The notes under the pieces: model-generated
Databases searched by the model: none
Told to the model about the DNA's origin: nothing
What the model saw: only the letters and a program-made list of their open reading frames with translations
Program-made: the position numbers and the translations under genes
From: Heterocephalus glaber
Lineage: Eukaryota; Chordata; Mammalia; Rodentia; Bathyergidae
DNA length: 64,000 nucleotides
NCBI RefSeq assembly: GCF_000247695.1
Contig: NW_004624804.1
Location: 8,546,339-8,610,338, forward strand
Direction: 5' to 3'
Shown here: one piece after another, positions 20,557 to 31,468 of the stretch
Layout: each line of letters starts with the position of its first letter
Numbering within the stretch: position 1 is the stretch's first letter

Positions 20557-21536
20557 TTCAGAGGAATATTGGAAACAGTTAAAGGAAATACACCAGCAGT
20601 ACCACAATGACATGAAGAAAATTAGGAAGAAGACGGGAAAAGAGTTGGAGGATATTGAAAGAGACTTGAAAAATATTAGGCTTGAGAATATAGAGGAAAG
20701 TAAAATTCCAGAAAAGAAATATAAAGCTAAGAGAGGGGTAAAGTTTGAAATTAATTTAGATGAATGTATATCTGATGGAAACACTGTCCAAGAGGAAGAG
20801 ACAATGGACATACTCAATGAAACTTTGACCTTTGAGGACAGCAAAAAGTTTAAGGGATATGACTGTCTAAAGGACCATGAAGATGACCTAGACAAAGCCT
20901 TTGAAAAACTCTGCGGCCCAGAAGCAGAGCTTTTCACTCAGGATGTTGTAGCTGCAGAAAACAGGAGGCAGTGGGATCCCAGAGTGCCTCAGACTCTGCT
21001 GCAAATGATGGCAGCAGCTGACTTCACTTCCACCTGCCCTACTGGTCCTGATGATGGCCAAGCTATCGTAAAGGAAGGTATTCCAGAAAGTAGGAACCAG
21101 TGGCAGCATGAGGTGCCAGGAACCTTATTGAGTGTTTTGGCAGCAGCAGATCTAACAAGTAGCTCTTTTTCTGCCAGTGAAGGAGAACCTGTAAGAACAT
21201 TAAAGCAATGGCTTCCTAGAGAAGAACATGTGGGCAAAGTAGAAATGGCTTCTTGCATTGAAGGAGATGAGGAACTGGTGGAAACAGCATCTGATGGTGA
21301 TGATACAAATTTTGAAGAATCAGAAGATGAGTTGAGAAGTGAAGTAGTAGAATCCCTCGAAAAATTCACTACTTGCAAAGGAGGAAGAATGGAAGAAATT
21401 TTCAGTATCTGTAAGGATCCTAAAGTCAGAAGAGAGAAAGAGGTTAAGTGTAACAAAATCTGATGAATTAAGTGAAGGTCTAGAAGATGTTTCTAGTCCA
21501 TCTAATGACCAAATTTGTGTTGCTGATGAGGACTAA
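20557..21536 (+). pseudogene. NEK5: NEK5 retropseudogene (3' part of the coding region)
   Basis: The translation from about 20557 (EEYWKQLKEIHQQYHNDMKK) through RGVKFEINLDECISD and QTLLQMMAAADFTSTCPTG follows the region C-terminal to the kinase domain of NEK5, a NIMA-related kinase. The coding exons are fused without introns, so this is a retrocopy. The kinase domain is absent. The open frame 20456-21463 starts in L1 sequence. Near 21450 a one-base shift moves the true C-terminal sequence (SDELSEGLEDVSS to ADED, stop at 21534-21536) into another frame. Related repeats in NEK1 were considered; the match is better to NEK5. Confidence 0.75.
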
Positions 21537-21539
21537 AGA

Positions 21540-21898
21540 ACAACAATCTATTCTGCCATAAAGAAAAAGAAACTTGAGTCATTTGTAGGAAAATGGATGC
21601 ACTTGAGACCATAATGTTAAGTGAAATAAATCAGACACACAAGTTTAAATATTGCATGATTTCTCTTGTATGAGAATCTCAAATTATAAATGAAGAGCAA
21701 AATAAAAGATAAATACTAGGAAGTGGGGAGATAGCTCTTTCTCAAATGAGAAGAGATGGAGAGGGAGTAGGGAGATGAGGGAAAGGGAATGAAAAAAGGA
21801 ATTGGGATGTGTTATGTACATGTACCAGCTCCACACAAGGAATATAAAATTGTTTATTGCAGACATGTACTAATAAAAAAACACACAGGTGAAAAAAA
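21540..21898 (+). mobile_element. L1 3' end fused to NEK5
   Basis: It runs from ctgccataaagaaaaag (last ORF2 codons) through a purine-rich 3' UTR to catgtactaataaaaa and a poly(A) tract. This terminus is a subfamily variant also seen near 32030 and 62385. Confidence 0.75.
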
Positions 21899-21912
21899 AA
21901 TAAACTGAAGAG

Positions 21913-23640
21913 GTAGGATCATGCAACAGACTCAAAACTCAAAACCCAGCTACACCTGGAAGACACTTCTGAGTACTCATTTCCTAAGGGTTCTGAATAC
22001 TCCCAAAGAAGCTACTCACCATAAGCAATTTACAAGCATCAACCCAGGAGTTAAACTAAAAGAAAAAATAGAAAATGACCAGACACTTAAACAAGATGCA
22101 ACCCCTCCCTCCAGACAAAGGTAAACCCAGGGGTTAATGAGGTCGAACAATCTGAAAGCCACCCACCTGGACTCTCTGAAATGGCAGCATTGTACATAAC
22201 AAAGCAGATAAACAAGGCTCTATAAAAATTCAAAGCAGAAATAATTTCTCAGATAACCCTAAAGATGGTGACCAGAATGAAACACATGCCTAGTGACTCT
22301 AAAGAAGATACAGATAAAAAAAAGTAGAGGAGGGCCAAGGATCTGGCTCAGTGGTTCTGCCGCCTGCCTTGCAAGCTTAAGGACCTGAGTTCAATCCTAG
22401 GTACCCAAAAAAAGGAAAAAATAAAATAAAGTACAGGAACTCAGGAAAATGATGGCAACCCTGAACACCAAGCATAGCAAAGAAATAGAATCCATCAAAC
22501 AGATTCAAACAGATATTCAGGAAATTTAAAGTTCCACTGAAAATACACACAACAGAATGAGCAAATGTGAAGGCAGAATAACAGATATAGAAGACAGGAT
22601 TGTGGTTAGTGATCATGAAAAGAGAGATCATTTAAAAATAGCAAGGGAGGGCCAGGGGTTTAGCTCAGTGGTTCTGCCACCTGCCTCGCAAGCATAAGGA
22701 CCCGATACCAATTCTTGGTAACAAAAAAAAAAAAAAAAAAAGCAAGGGAGCAAGGGACCATGAGAAATGAATCCAGCAGTTGCTAGATGATGTAAAGAAG
22801 GATAACGTAAGATGATCGGAGTTGATGAAAAAGTAGGAGATAGTGCAGCTGACATTAAAAAAAAAACTGCTGAGTATTTACCTCAGTGGTTCCAGCGCCT
22901 GCCTTGAAAGCAAAAGGTCCTGAGTTCGATCCCCAGTACCAAAAACAAAAACAAAAATAAAAACAACTGTGCACAAAAATAATGGCAGAAAATTTCCCAA
23001 ACAGGGAAAAAGAATTTGATATACACATTAGTAAGGCATACAAAACTCCAAATAGTTATGATTTAAAAAAATCTTCTGCAAGGCATATCATAGTTGGGAT
23101 TCCAGAAATTCAGCACAAGAACAGAATATTAAAAGCTGTTAGCTGGGGATTTGGGTCAGTGGTTTCGTCGCCTGCTGCACAAGTGCAAGGACCCAAGTTC
23201 AATCCCCGGTATCAAAAAACAACAAAAAAAGCTGTTATAATAATAAATCACCTATAAAGGAAAGCCCGTCAGAATCACAGCAGACGTCTCACCACAAATC
23301 CTCAAGTCAAGGAGGGCTTGGGATAAAGTACTTCAAGCTCTAAAGGAAAACAATCTCAACCCAGATTGAGGTATCCCGCAAAACTATTTTTCAAAATTGA
23401 TGGAGAGGGCCAGGATTTACCTCAGTGGCACCATGCCTGCCTCACAAGTGCAAGGTCCTGACTTTGATCCCCAGTACCAAAAAAACCCCCAAAACAAAAA
23501 ATAATGGTGGAGAAATAAGATACTTCCATATCAAAGAGCAACTGAAGAAATTCATGACCACCAAACGAGCACTCCAAAGTGTTCTAAAGGATACAGAAGT
23601 GTTCTGAAGGATTCTAGAAAGAGACAACAAAGTTTACAAC
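21913..23640 (+). pseudogene. L1 ORF1 region, decayed
   Basis: Pre-ORF1 sequence (21913-22260) leads to a start-like ATG near 22265 (MVTRMKHMPSDS). A coiled-coil part follows (22430-22640). The C-terminal domain is recognisable in pieces: SARHIIVGIPEIQHKNRILKA (23075-23140), a block reading KPVRITADVSP, and GEIRYFHIKEQLKKFMTTK (23510-23580). Five ID insertions and several stops break it. ORF1 proteins bind RNA and form trimers; this copy cannot be made intact. Confidence 0.75.
22327..23497 (+). mobile_element. Five ID SINEs inside L1 ORF1
   Basis: IDs at 22327-22415, 22648-22740, 22866-22953, 23141-23228 and 23405-23497, all in the sense direction of the L1. Short direct repeats flank several, for example aaagctgtta around the fourth. 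Confidence 0.85.
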
Positions 23641-23830
23641 TCCATGAACTCCAACAGAATGAATCCACCACGTGAAGCAAGAAATTAAACAGAAAAGGAA
23701 ATAAGGAAGCCAACAAGAGGAAAATAACATGACAGGGGTAATATAATACATATCAATTATGTCCATCAATTAATGGTCTCAGTTCACCAATCGAAACAGA
23801 CTGGCACAATGTATCAAGAAGCAAGATCCA

Positions 23831-24780
23831 GACAGAAGCACCCACCAGTGCAGCAAGGCCGAAGGGAGCCGCGCAGGGGCCCTCCGCTGCCGCGACCCTA
23901 GGGCTCTTTGCCGACCCCTCCCGGGCGCAGGATGCCCAGGCCGCTGCGAGGGGCAAGGAAAAGTCGGGGTTGAAGCCCCGCTGCGCCAGGGCCGCCATCC
24001 CTGAAGAAGTGAGTGGTGGCTTGGCTCCGAGAGCACAGTGTATGTGTCCAACCTGCCCTTCTCCTTGACAAATAATGACTTATACCTGCTATTTTCCAAG
24101 TAGGGCAAAGTTGTAAAGGTTACTATGATGAAAGACAAAGATACGAGGAAGAGTAAAGGGGTTGCATTTCTATTATTCTTGGATAAAGACTCTGCACAAA
24201 ACTGCACCAGAGCCATAAACAACAAACAGTTGTTTGCTAGAGTGATAAAGGCAAGCGTTGCTATTGACAACGGGAGAGCAGCTGAATTCATCCGAAGGCG
24301 AAACTACTTTGATAAATAGAAGTGTTATGAATCTGGGGGAAAGTGGACACTTAAATTATGCCTGTCTGAAAAACATGCTCGGAGAATGAGCCTCCAAAGA
24401 AGAAAGAAAAAACGAAGAAAAAGAAAATTCCCGAAGTGGAAGAAATTGAGGACGCAGCAGAAAGTGAAGACGAAGGGGAAGACCCCGCTCTCGAGAGTCT
24501 CAGCCAAGCCATCGCCTCCCAGCAAGCCAAGACTGAAGAACAGAACCAATGGAACCCAGTGCAGGGGGCCCTCAATGTCAGAGGATTCACGGCGCCTGAG
24601 GATAAAGAAGAGCTCATCCTTCAGTGATGAATTTAGTGATTAGAATTGTATAATGTAGATGTCAGGAAAAGAAAAACCATCTGCAGTACAAATTATTTGC
24701 CTATAGGAACATTTAATATCAAATACTTTTTTACCATAAAATAATGCATAGAAAATAAAAAATAATTATTAAAAGTATCA
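23831..24780 (+). pseudogene. ZCRB1: ZCRB1 retropseudogene
   Basis: An intron-less copy of ZCRB1, the U11/U12 minor-spliceosome 31 kDa protein. A GC-rich 5' UTR (23831-24008) leads to a start mutated to GTG at 24009. The RRM follows, with RNP2 VYVSNLPF and RNP1 KGVAFLLF, then [15 protein letters not shown]. The zinc knuckle is ruined: a stop follows YFDK and its second Cys is changed to Ser. The Lys-rich and acidic tail ([17 protein letters not shown]) ends near 24643, followed by a 3' UTR. A small deletion near 24027 and a stop in place of Tyr in the RRM (near 24102) also break the frame. Confidence 0.85.
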
Positions 24781-24787
24781 TGTTTTG

Positions 24788-24966
24788 AACTGGGTTTGGT
24801 GACACACTTTCATAATCCCAGTGTTCTGGGAGGTTGAGGCACGAGGACTGCAAGTTGAAGTCCAGCCTGGGGAATTTAGCAATTTACCCAGACCCTGTCT
24901 CAAAATAAAAATTAAAAAGTTACACCAAGAATGTAGCTCAGTGTGAAGGCCCTGGATTCAATTCCC

Positions 24967-25004
<38 letters not shown>

Positions 25005-25015
25005 CACACGCACAA
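24788..25015 (+). mobile_element. B1+ID dimer SINE with (CA)n tail
   Basis: The dimer (24788-24970) runs from gaactgggtttggtgacaca to caattcccaacaca. Its tail has become a CA microsatellite of about 45 bases (24969-25015) with two CG interruptions. Confidence 0.75.
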
Positions 25016-25045
25016 AATCAATCCTATTTCTACTTTGTCTTAGTA

Positions 25046-25551
25046 TAGTACTATCGGGAGCAATGCTACATAATTTTAGGGCAAAATCATTTGGTTAGCC
25101 TAGTTCTCCTGCCTACAGCCCAGCTATGGAATTCCGAGACATAATTCCATTTTGGCCTCCGGTCACAACTGAGACCTCAATGATCCGGTGATGCTGTGAT
25201 TCCCCAGGACAAGATTACACCAGTTGAAGACATCCTGGGAGGAACAAACATCTCCTCAGTTCCTCTTTGTTCTTGGATTGTTACATCTTGTTTACACGGA
25301 TGTACTGAACTCTCTGCAAGTCATTTGTTACATTTGTTTCTCCCAGTGTACTGAATAAAAGGTGCAGTAAACTGAGGGCTTTCGTCTTTGCTGCCCAGAG
25401 CAGCACTGATCAGACCCAAAGTTCAGCTTCTTCTCAGTCTCATTTTTCTACTTTCCTGTAATTCACCTTGTGCTGCCGTGGCTCTCAGGAGACCAGGACT
25501 AACTGCAGAGGTTCTAGTAACGTCCCATTTCCCTGTACCCTACATAGTACA
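25046..25551 (+). mobile_element. Solo LTR, ERVK-like
   Basis: A 494-bp unit (25052-25545) begins tatcgggagc, probably from TGTCGGGAGC, and ends cctaca. The 6-bp repeat tagtac flanks it at 25046-25051 and 25546-25551. It contains ctgaataaaaggtgcag as a TATA/polyadenylation-type signal. A 6-bp duplication is typical of ERVK (class II) integration. No internal viral sequence is present. Confidence 0.65.
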
Positions 25552-25572
25552 GACTTAATATCTCTTAATTCT

Positions 25573-25717
25573 TTTCTCTTTTTTTAAAGACAGGGTCTCG
25601 CATTGTAGGCTGGCCTTGAACTTGCACTGTGTAGCTCACTGTGTAGCTCAGGCTGGCCTTAAACTTGCAGAAATCCTCCTACCTTAGCCTCCCGAGTGCT
25701 GGGACCACACCCTGTGT
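25573..25717 (-). mobile_element. B1 SINE in the Tigger relic
   Basis: A minus-strand B1 with the repeated segment tgtagctcactgtgtagctc. The flanks aatatctcttaattc and aatatctctaattc are its target duplication. Confidence 0.75.
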
Positions 25718-25976
25718 AATATCTCTAATTCAAAAACCTAAAATGCTCTAAAATCCAAAACGTTGAGCACCAATATGATTACTCAAGTAGAAAATTGTAC
25801 ACCATGCAACTATAATTCATGCACAACACCATGAAAAATACTATATTTTTGCTTTTGGGTTATGTACATAAGGTATTTATGAAACATAAATGAATTTCAT
25901 GCTTAGACTGAGGTTCCATCCAAAAAATAACACATTCTGTATATGTACATACTCCAAAATACTTCTGATCCCAATT

Positions 25977-26996
25977 TTTTGTTGCTTGGTTTTTGTTTTA
26001 TTTTTAAAAATTCTTTTATTGGTACATTTTAGGTATACAATACGTTTACATTTATCATTAGGTGCTTGTGCCTGTACACGATGTACCTTGGTTCTTATTT
26101 TTTTCCCCATTACTTGTGCACCCTTCACCCCCTCCACCCTTCCCTATTTACATAGATTTCGTTTCCCTTTTTTTTCTTTTCTTATAATTTTTCCTTTCCC
26201 TTCTTCCCTTTCCCCTTCCCTTCCCACCACCCATACACCTTTGGACCTTTTCCTATTTCAAATTATCAATTATTCATTTTAATCATTTTAACCCTTATTT
26301 ACACTTTCAGTTTCTCACACCAGAGAAACTACTCGGCAGGTACACATGCGTCTCCTATTTATTTCACTTAAGAGTATGGCCTCAATGTGCATCCATTTAG
26401 CTATAAATGTCTCTAGTTTCTCATTCTTTATGGCTGAGTAGTACTCCATTTTATAAAAGAACCACATTTTCTTTATCCAGTTTCCAGTTGATGGGCACTT
26501 CGGCTGTTTCCAAGCTTTAGCTATTACAAACTGTGCCGCTATGAACATGGGTGCACATATATCACTGTGGTATGATTCTTTTAATTCTTTGGGGAAGATC
26601 CACAGCAGGGGAATAGCGGGGTCAAATGGGACCTCTAGCCCTAGTTCTTTGAGGTATCTCCATACTGATTTCCACAGTGGTTGCACCAGTCTGCACTCCC
26701 ACCAGCAATAGAGAAGGGCTCCTTTCTCCCCACACCCCCGCCAGCATTTGTCATTGGTTGATTTCTTGATAGCAGCCATTCTTTCTGGGGTGAGGTGGAA
26801 TCTCAGTGTTGTTTTCATCTGCATCTTTCGAATGACCAGTGATGTTGAATGGTTTGGTTTTTTGAGACAGAGTCTTGTTCTGTAGTTCAGAATGGCCTTG
26901 AACTCACTCCATAATAGATAAAGCTGGCCCCAATCTCGCAGCAATCCTCCTGCCTCAGCCTGCCAAGTACTGGGATTAGAAGGTGAGCACCACCAA
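25977..26996 (-). mobile_element. L1 3' end and B1 SINE
   Basis: 25977-26860 is a minus-strand L1 carrying the ORF2 C-terminus ([42 protein letters not shown]) and 3' UTR. The ORF2 part is open and little decayed. 26861-26996 is a minus-strand B1. Confidence 0.8.
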
Positions 26997-27101
26997 ATAT
27001 TTTGGATAAAGGATACTACACTTGTACTAAAACTCATTATTTGTTAGTAATAATCAATCTTGAAAATAACTAATTTTAATAAAAACAAATAAAAATTTAA
27101 A

Positions 27102-29050
27102 AAGAAGCAAGATCCAACAATATGCTGTATACAAGAAACACATTTAATTCAAAAAGAAATTCATAGACTCAAAGTCAAAGGATGGAAAACAATATTCCAT
27201 GCAACAAGAACCCAGAAAAAAGCAGGGGTAGCTATTCTATTTGTAAACAAGGTATATTTCAACCCAAGACTGATTAAGAGAGACAAAGAAGGTCACTACA
27301 TCCTTGTAAAGGGAACAATTCAAGAGGAAGAGATAATAATCATATATACATATGCACCAAATAGCAGTACACCCAACTATATAAAACAAATATTAACGGA
27401 CATGAAAAATCATATAAGGACTAATACAGTTGTAATGGCGGACCTCAATACCCCACTGCCACAAACAGATCAACTAGACAAAAAATCAACAACGAAGTAT
27501 TAGAACTGAAGCAAACTTTCGAACAAACAGAAGTAGTAGATGTCTCCAGAGTGTTCCTTTCCACAACATCAGAATACACATTCTCAGCTATACATGAGAC
27601 ATTCTCCAAAATAGACCACATATTAGCACATATGCTTAAGTAAATGAAAAGGAATTGAAATTATCCCATGCTTATTATCAGACCATAGTGCCATGAAATT
27701 GGAAATCAATAGCAAAAGAAACTGTAGAACCTTCGTAAACACATAGAAATTAAATAACACCCTCCTGAACAACCAGTGGGTCACAGATGAAATTAAAGAA
27801 GAAATCAGACAGTTTCTACAATTAAATGATAATGACAATACAACATACCAGCATTTATGGAATGCAATAAAAGCAGTCCCACAAGGGAAATTTATAGTGT
27901 TGAATACCCATATCAGGAAAACAGAGCAGGCTCAAATAAATAACCTAATGTTGAACCTCAAGCTTCTAGAAAAAGATCAAGTCAAGCCCAAAACTCATAT
28001 GATGGAGGAAATTATAAAAATCAAAGCACAAATCAATGCAAAGGAGACTAAAAAAGATACAAAGACTCAATGAATCAAAGAGTTGTTTTTTTGAAAATTT
28101 GAATAAAATTAACAAAGCCCAAGGTCCTGAGTTCAATCCCCAATACCAAAAAAAAAAAAAAAAAAAGAAACTCACTGAGAGAGAAACAACACCTTTTCCA
28201 ACACCGTCCCCAAAAATGAAATACCTAGGAATCAATCTAATGAAGGAGGTAAAAGACCTCTACATTGAAAACTACAGTACTCTGAAAAAGGAGATCAAAG
28301 AGATAGATATCAGAAAATGGAAAGATATCCCTTGTTTTCGGGTAGGAATCAATATACAGGCCAGGGATTTAGCTCAGTATTTCTGCCGCCTGCCTTGCAA
28401 GCTCAAGGTCCCTAGTTCGATCACTGGTACAAAAAAAAAAAAAATCAATATAGTGAAAATGGCCATATTTTCAAAATTGTTATACAAGTTTAATGCAATC
28501 CTGATCAAAATACCAATAGCATATCTCACAGAATTAGAGAAAACAATTCTAAAATTCATTTGGAACCAGAAGAGACCTAGAATATCAAAGGCAATTCTGG
28601 TTGACAAAGGCAAGCAGAAGGCATCACAATCCCTGACTTGAAATTATACTACAAAGCTAGTGTGAAAAAAATAGCATAGTAGTGGCAAAAAAAACAGACC
28701 TGAGGGGCAATGGAACAGATTAGAAGATGCAAAAACAACTCCAGACATATTCAGCCACCTTATCTTTGACAAAGGAGCCAAGCCCCTGTACTGGAAGAAA
28801 GATCGCCTCTTTAATAAATGTTGCTGAAAAACTGGCTTTCCACACACTGAAGATTGAAACTAGACCCATATCTTTTACCATGCACTAACCTAAAATCAAA
28901 ATGGATCAAAGATCTAAATATTAAAACAGAAACACTGAATCTGGTGGAAGAGAGAATAGGAAGAAAGCTTGAGGACATAGGAGTAGGCAAAGACTTCATG
29001 AACGAAACCCAGACTGCATGGGAAATACTACAAAGAATCAACAACTGGGA
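27102..29050 (+). pseudogene. L1 ORF2, decayed, RT core deleted
   Basis: Continuing from 23757-23830, this encodes the endonuclease domain: CCIQETHL near 27125, KAGVAILF near 27220, and an ADLNTPL version of the usual GDFNTPL motif near 27440. Several frame changes follow. At about 28115 the reading jumps from [16 protein letters not shown] to [21 protein letters not shown], so most of the reverse-transcriptase fingers and palm with its catalytic aspartates is missing. The site of loss carries a truncated ID. The thumb-proximal part continues to INNW, where the assembly gap begins. Confidence 0.8.
28116..28443 (+). mobile_element. Truncated ID and full ID in L1 ORF2
   Basis: 28116-28165 is a 5'-truncated ID (from cccaaggtcctgagttc) at the deletion point of ORF2. 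28358-28443 is complete, with atcaatata repeated on both sides. Confidence 0.8.
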
Positions 29051-29971
29051 NNNNNNNNNNNNNNNNNNNNNNNNNNNNNNNNNNNNNNNNNNNNNNNNNN
29101 NNNNNNNNNNNNNNNNNNNNNNNNNNNNNNNNNNNNNNNNNNNNNNNNNNNNNNNNNNNNNNNNNNNNNNNNNNNNNNNNNNNNNNNNNNNNNNNNNNNN
29201 NNNNNNNNNNNNNNNNNNNNNNNNNNNNNNNNNNNNNNNNNNNNNNNNNNNNNNNNNNNNNNNNNNNNNNNNNNNNNNNNNNNNNNNNNNNNNNNNNNNN
29301 NNNNNNNNNNNNNNNNNNNNNNNNNNNNNNNNNNNNNNNNNNNNNNNNNNNNNNNNNNNNNNNNNNNNNNNNNNNNNNNNNNNNNNNNNNNNNNNNNNNN
29401 NNNNNNNNNNNNNNNNNNNNNNNNNNNNNNNNNNNNNNNNNNNNNNNNNNNNNNNNNNNNNNNNNNNNNNNNNNNNNNNNNNNNNNNNNNNNNNNNNNNN
29501 NNNNNNNNNNNNNNNNNNNNNNNNNNNNNNNNNNNNNNNNNNNNNNNNNNNNNNNNNNNNNNNNNNNNNNNNNNNNNNNNNNNNNNNNNNNNNNNNNNNN
29601 NNNNNNNNNNNNNNNNNNNNNNNNNNNNNNNNNNNNNNNNNNNNNNNNNNNNNNNNNNNNNNNNNNNNNNNNNNNNNNNNNNNNNNNNNNNNNNNNNNNN
29701 NNNNNNNNNNNNNNNNNNNNNNNNNNNNNNNNNNNNNNNNNNNNNNNNNNNNNNNNNNNNNNNNNNNNNNNNNNNNNNNNNNNNNNNNNNNNNNNNNNNN
29801 NNNNNNNNNNNNNNNNNNNNNNNNNNNNNNNNNNNNNNNNNNNNNNNNNNNNNNNNNNNNNNNNNNNNNNNNNNNNNNNNNNNNNNNNNNNNNNNNNNNN
29901 NNNNNNNNNNNNNNNNNNNNNNNNNNNNNNNNNNNNNNNNNNNNNNNNNNNNNNNNNNNNNNNNNNNNNNN
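29051..29971. other. Assembly gap (921 N)
   Basis: Unsequenced bases inside the L1 locus. L1 ORF2 is plus strand before the gap and minus strand after it. Confidence 1.
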
Positions 29972-30283
29972 TTGTTATTGGTTGATTTCATGATAGCAGC
30001 CATTCTTTCTGGGATGAGGTGGAATCTCAGCGTTGTTTTCATCTGCATTTCTCGAATGACCAGTAATGCTGAACATTTTTTCATATGTTTATTTGCTGCT
30101 TTTACTTCTGTTTGTTTTTTTGTTTTTGGTACTGGGTATTGAACTTGGGTCCTTGTGCTTTGGAGGCAGGCAGCGGAACCACTGAGCTAAATCCCTGGCC
30201 CATGGTGCTTTCACTTCTTTGTCTGAGAAATGTCTGTTCATTTCAGATACCCATTTTTGAATTGAGTCTTTATACAGACCTCC
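29972..30283 (-). mobile_element. Inverted L1 ORF2 segment with ID
   Basis: On the minus strand this reads IQKWVSEMNRHFSDKEV and [20 protein letters not shown], a late ORF2 region. A minus-strand ID (30107-30200) interrupts it, with near repeats of gctttyacttct on either side. The same ORF2 region recurs on the plus strand from 30298. Confidence 0.8.
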
Positions 30284-30289
30284 CAAATT

Positions 30290-31437
30290 TAAAGAACCAA
30301 TCCAAAAATGGGTATCTAAAATGAAAAGACACTTCTCAGATAAAGAATTAGAAACAGCAAATAAATATATGAAAAAATGTCCAACATCATTGGTCATTCG
30401 TGAAATGCAGATTAAACCAACACTGAGATTCCATCTCACTCCAGAAAGAATGGCTGCTATCAAGAAATCAACCAATAACAAATGCCGGTGGGTCTTCGGG
30501 GTAAAAGGAAAGTGTGAGTGCAGACTGGTGCAACCACTGTGGAAATCAGTATGAAGGTTTCTCAAAAAGCTAAAACTAGAGGTTCCATTTGACCCAGCTA
30601 TACCTCTTCTTGGCATCTTCCTGAAAGAATTAAAAGCATCATACCACAGTGATATATGCACACCCATGTTTATAGCAGCACAGTTTGTAATAGCTACATC
30701 TTAAAACAGCCCAAATGCCCATCAATTGATGAGTGGATAAAGATGTGGTTTATTTATTTGTTTTTGATGTGTTTTTTTTATACAATGGAGTACTACTACG
30801 CCATAAAGATAGATTTAAACATTTATAGCTAAATGGATGGACCTTGAGATCATACTCCAAAGTGAAATAAATCATACACACATGTTTAAATACTACATTA
30901 TTTCTCTTGTGTGAGAAATCGAAAAGGTAAATAAGGACTAAAATGTATAATAGATACTGGGAAATAGGAAGAAAATCTTCAAATGAGAAGGGGAACAAGG
31001 GAGCATAGAGGGGGTAGGAAAGAAGGGACAAGAAAAAAAGTGAAAATAAAAGGAAAATAAATGGAAACAAAGCTTTTGTATATGAGGAGGGATGGGAAAA
31101 AAGAAGATATATCATGTACAGGTACAAATTCTCTATGATGAATTAATCATTATGTTTATCTAATCATTATGTTTATCTAAAATCATTACGTTTATCTAAA
31201 ATCATTATGTTTATCAATAGACTGGGGATTTAGCTCAGTGGTTCCGGCGCCTGCTGCACAAGGGCAAGGTCCCAAGTTCGACCTTTGGTACCAAAAAAAA
31301 TAAAAATAAAAAATAAAATAAAATGTACCAATAAAGGGGTTTTTTTGGTACCGGGGATCGAAATCGGGACCTTGCGCTTGCAAGGCAGGCACCGGAACCA
31401 CTGAGCTAAATCCTCGGCCCCCAATAAAGGTTTTGCC

Positions 31438-31468
<31 letters not shown>

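Larger units (their letters stand above)
20510..21912 (+). mobile_element. NEK5-L1 chimeric retroinsertion
   Basis: The insert 20524-21898 consists of a spliced NEK5 segment joined to an L1 3' end and poly(A), all plus strand. The flanks aataaattgaagag (20510-20523) and aataaactgaagag (21899-21912) match at 13 of 14 bases and rejoin the host L1. This is the structure expected when reverse transcription starts on L1 RNA and switches to a cellular mRNA. Confidence 0.6.
25551..27030 (+). mobile_element. Tigger/MER2-like DNA transposon relic, interrupted
   Basis: The left part (acagacttaatatctctaatt, then ctaaaatccaaaacgttgagc) and the right part (ccaaaatacttctgatccca, then ttttggataaaggatactac) resemble the ends of MER2-type Tigger elements. 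A B1 with a taatatctctaattc-like duplication, a minus-strand L1 and a second B1 split it. Confidence 0.5.
23816..27116 (+). mobile_element. 3.27 kb insertion in L1 ORF2, led by ZCRB1
   Basis: The perfect 15-bp repeat aagaagcaagatcca at 23816-23830 and 27102-27116 brackets the insert, and the L1 ORF2 reading resumes exactly across it. The insert begins with the ZCRB1 5' UTR and ends in the A-rich stretch aataaaaacaaataaaaattt. Between them lie the ZCRB1 copy, a dimer SINE, a CA repeat, a solo LTR and a Tigger relic that itself holds an L1 and two B1s. Confidence 0.75.

Noticed and set aside
20456..21463. 335-codon open frame as an active gene
   Set aside because: It begins in L1 sequence, holds only the C-terminal part of NEK5, ends by a frameshift and is fused to an L1 end. 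It is a retrocopy, although expression cannot be excluded.
20557..21536. NEK1 as the source of the retrocopy
   Set aside because: NEK1 is a related kinase with a long tail, but the coiled-coil and FEINLDECISD-type segments fit NEK5 better as I recall the families. An alignment would settle it.
26315..27037. 240-codon minus-strand frame as a host gene
   Set aside because: It is the C-terminal part of L1 ORF2 preceded by B1 sequence.
28854..30142. Long open frames across the N gap
   Set aside because: They are made mostly of unknown residues and join L1 fragments of opposite strands.
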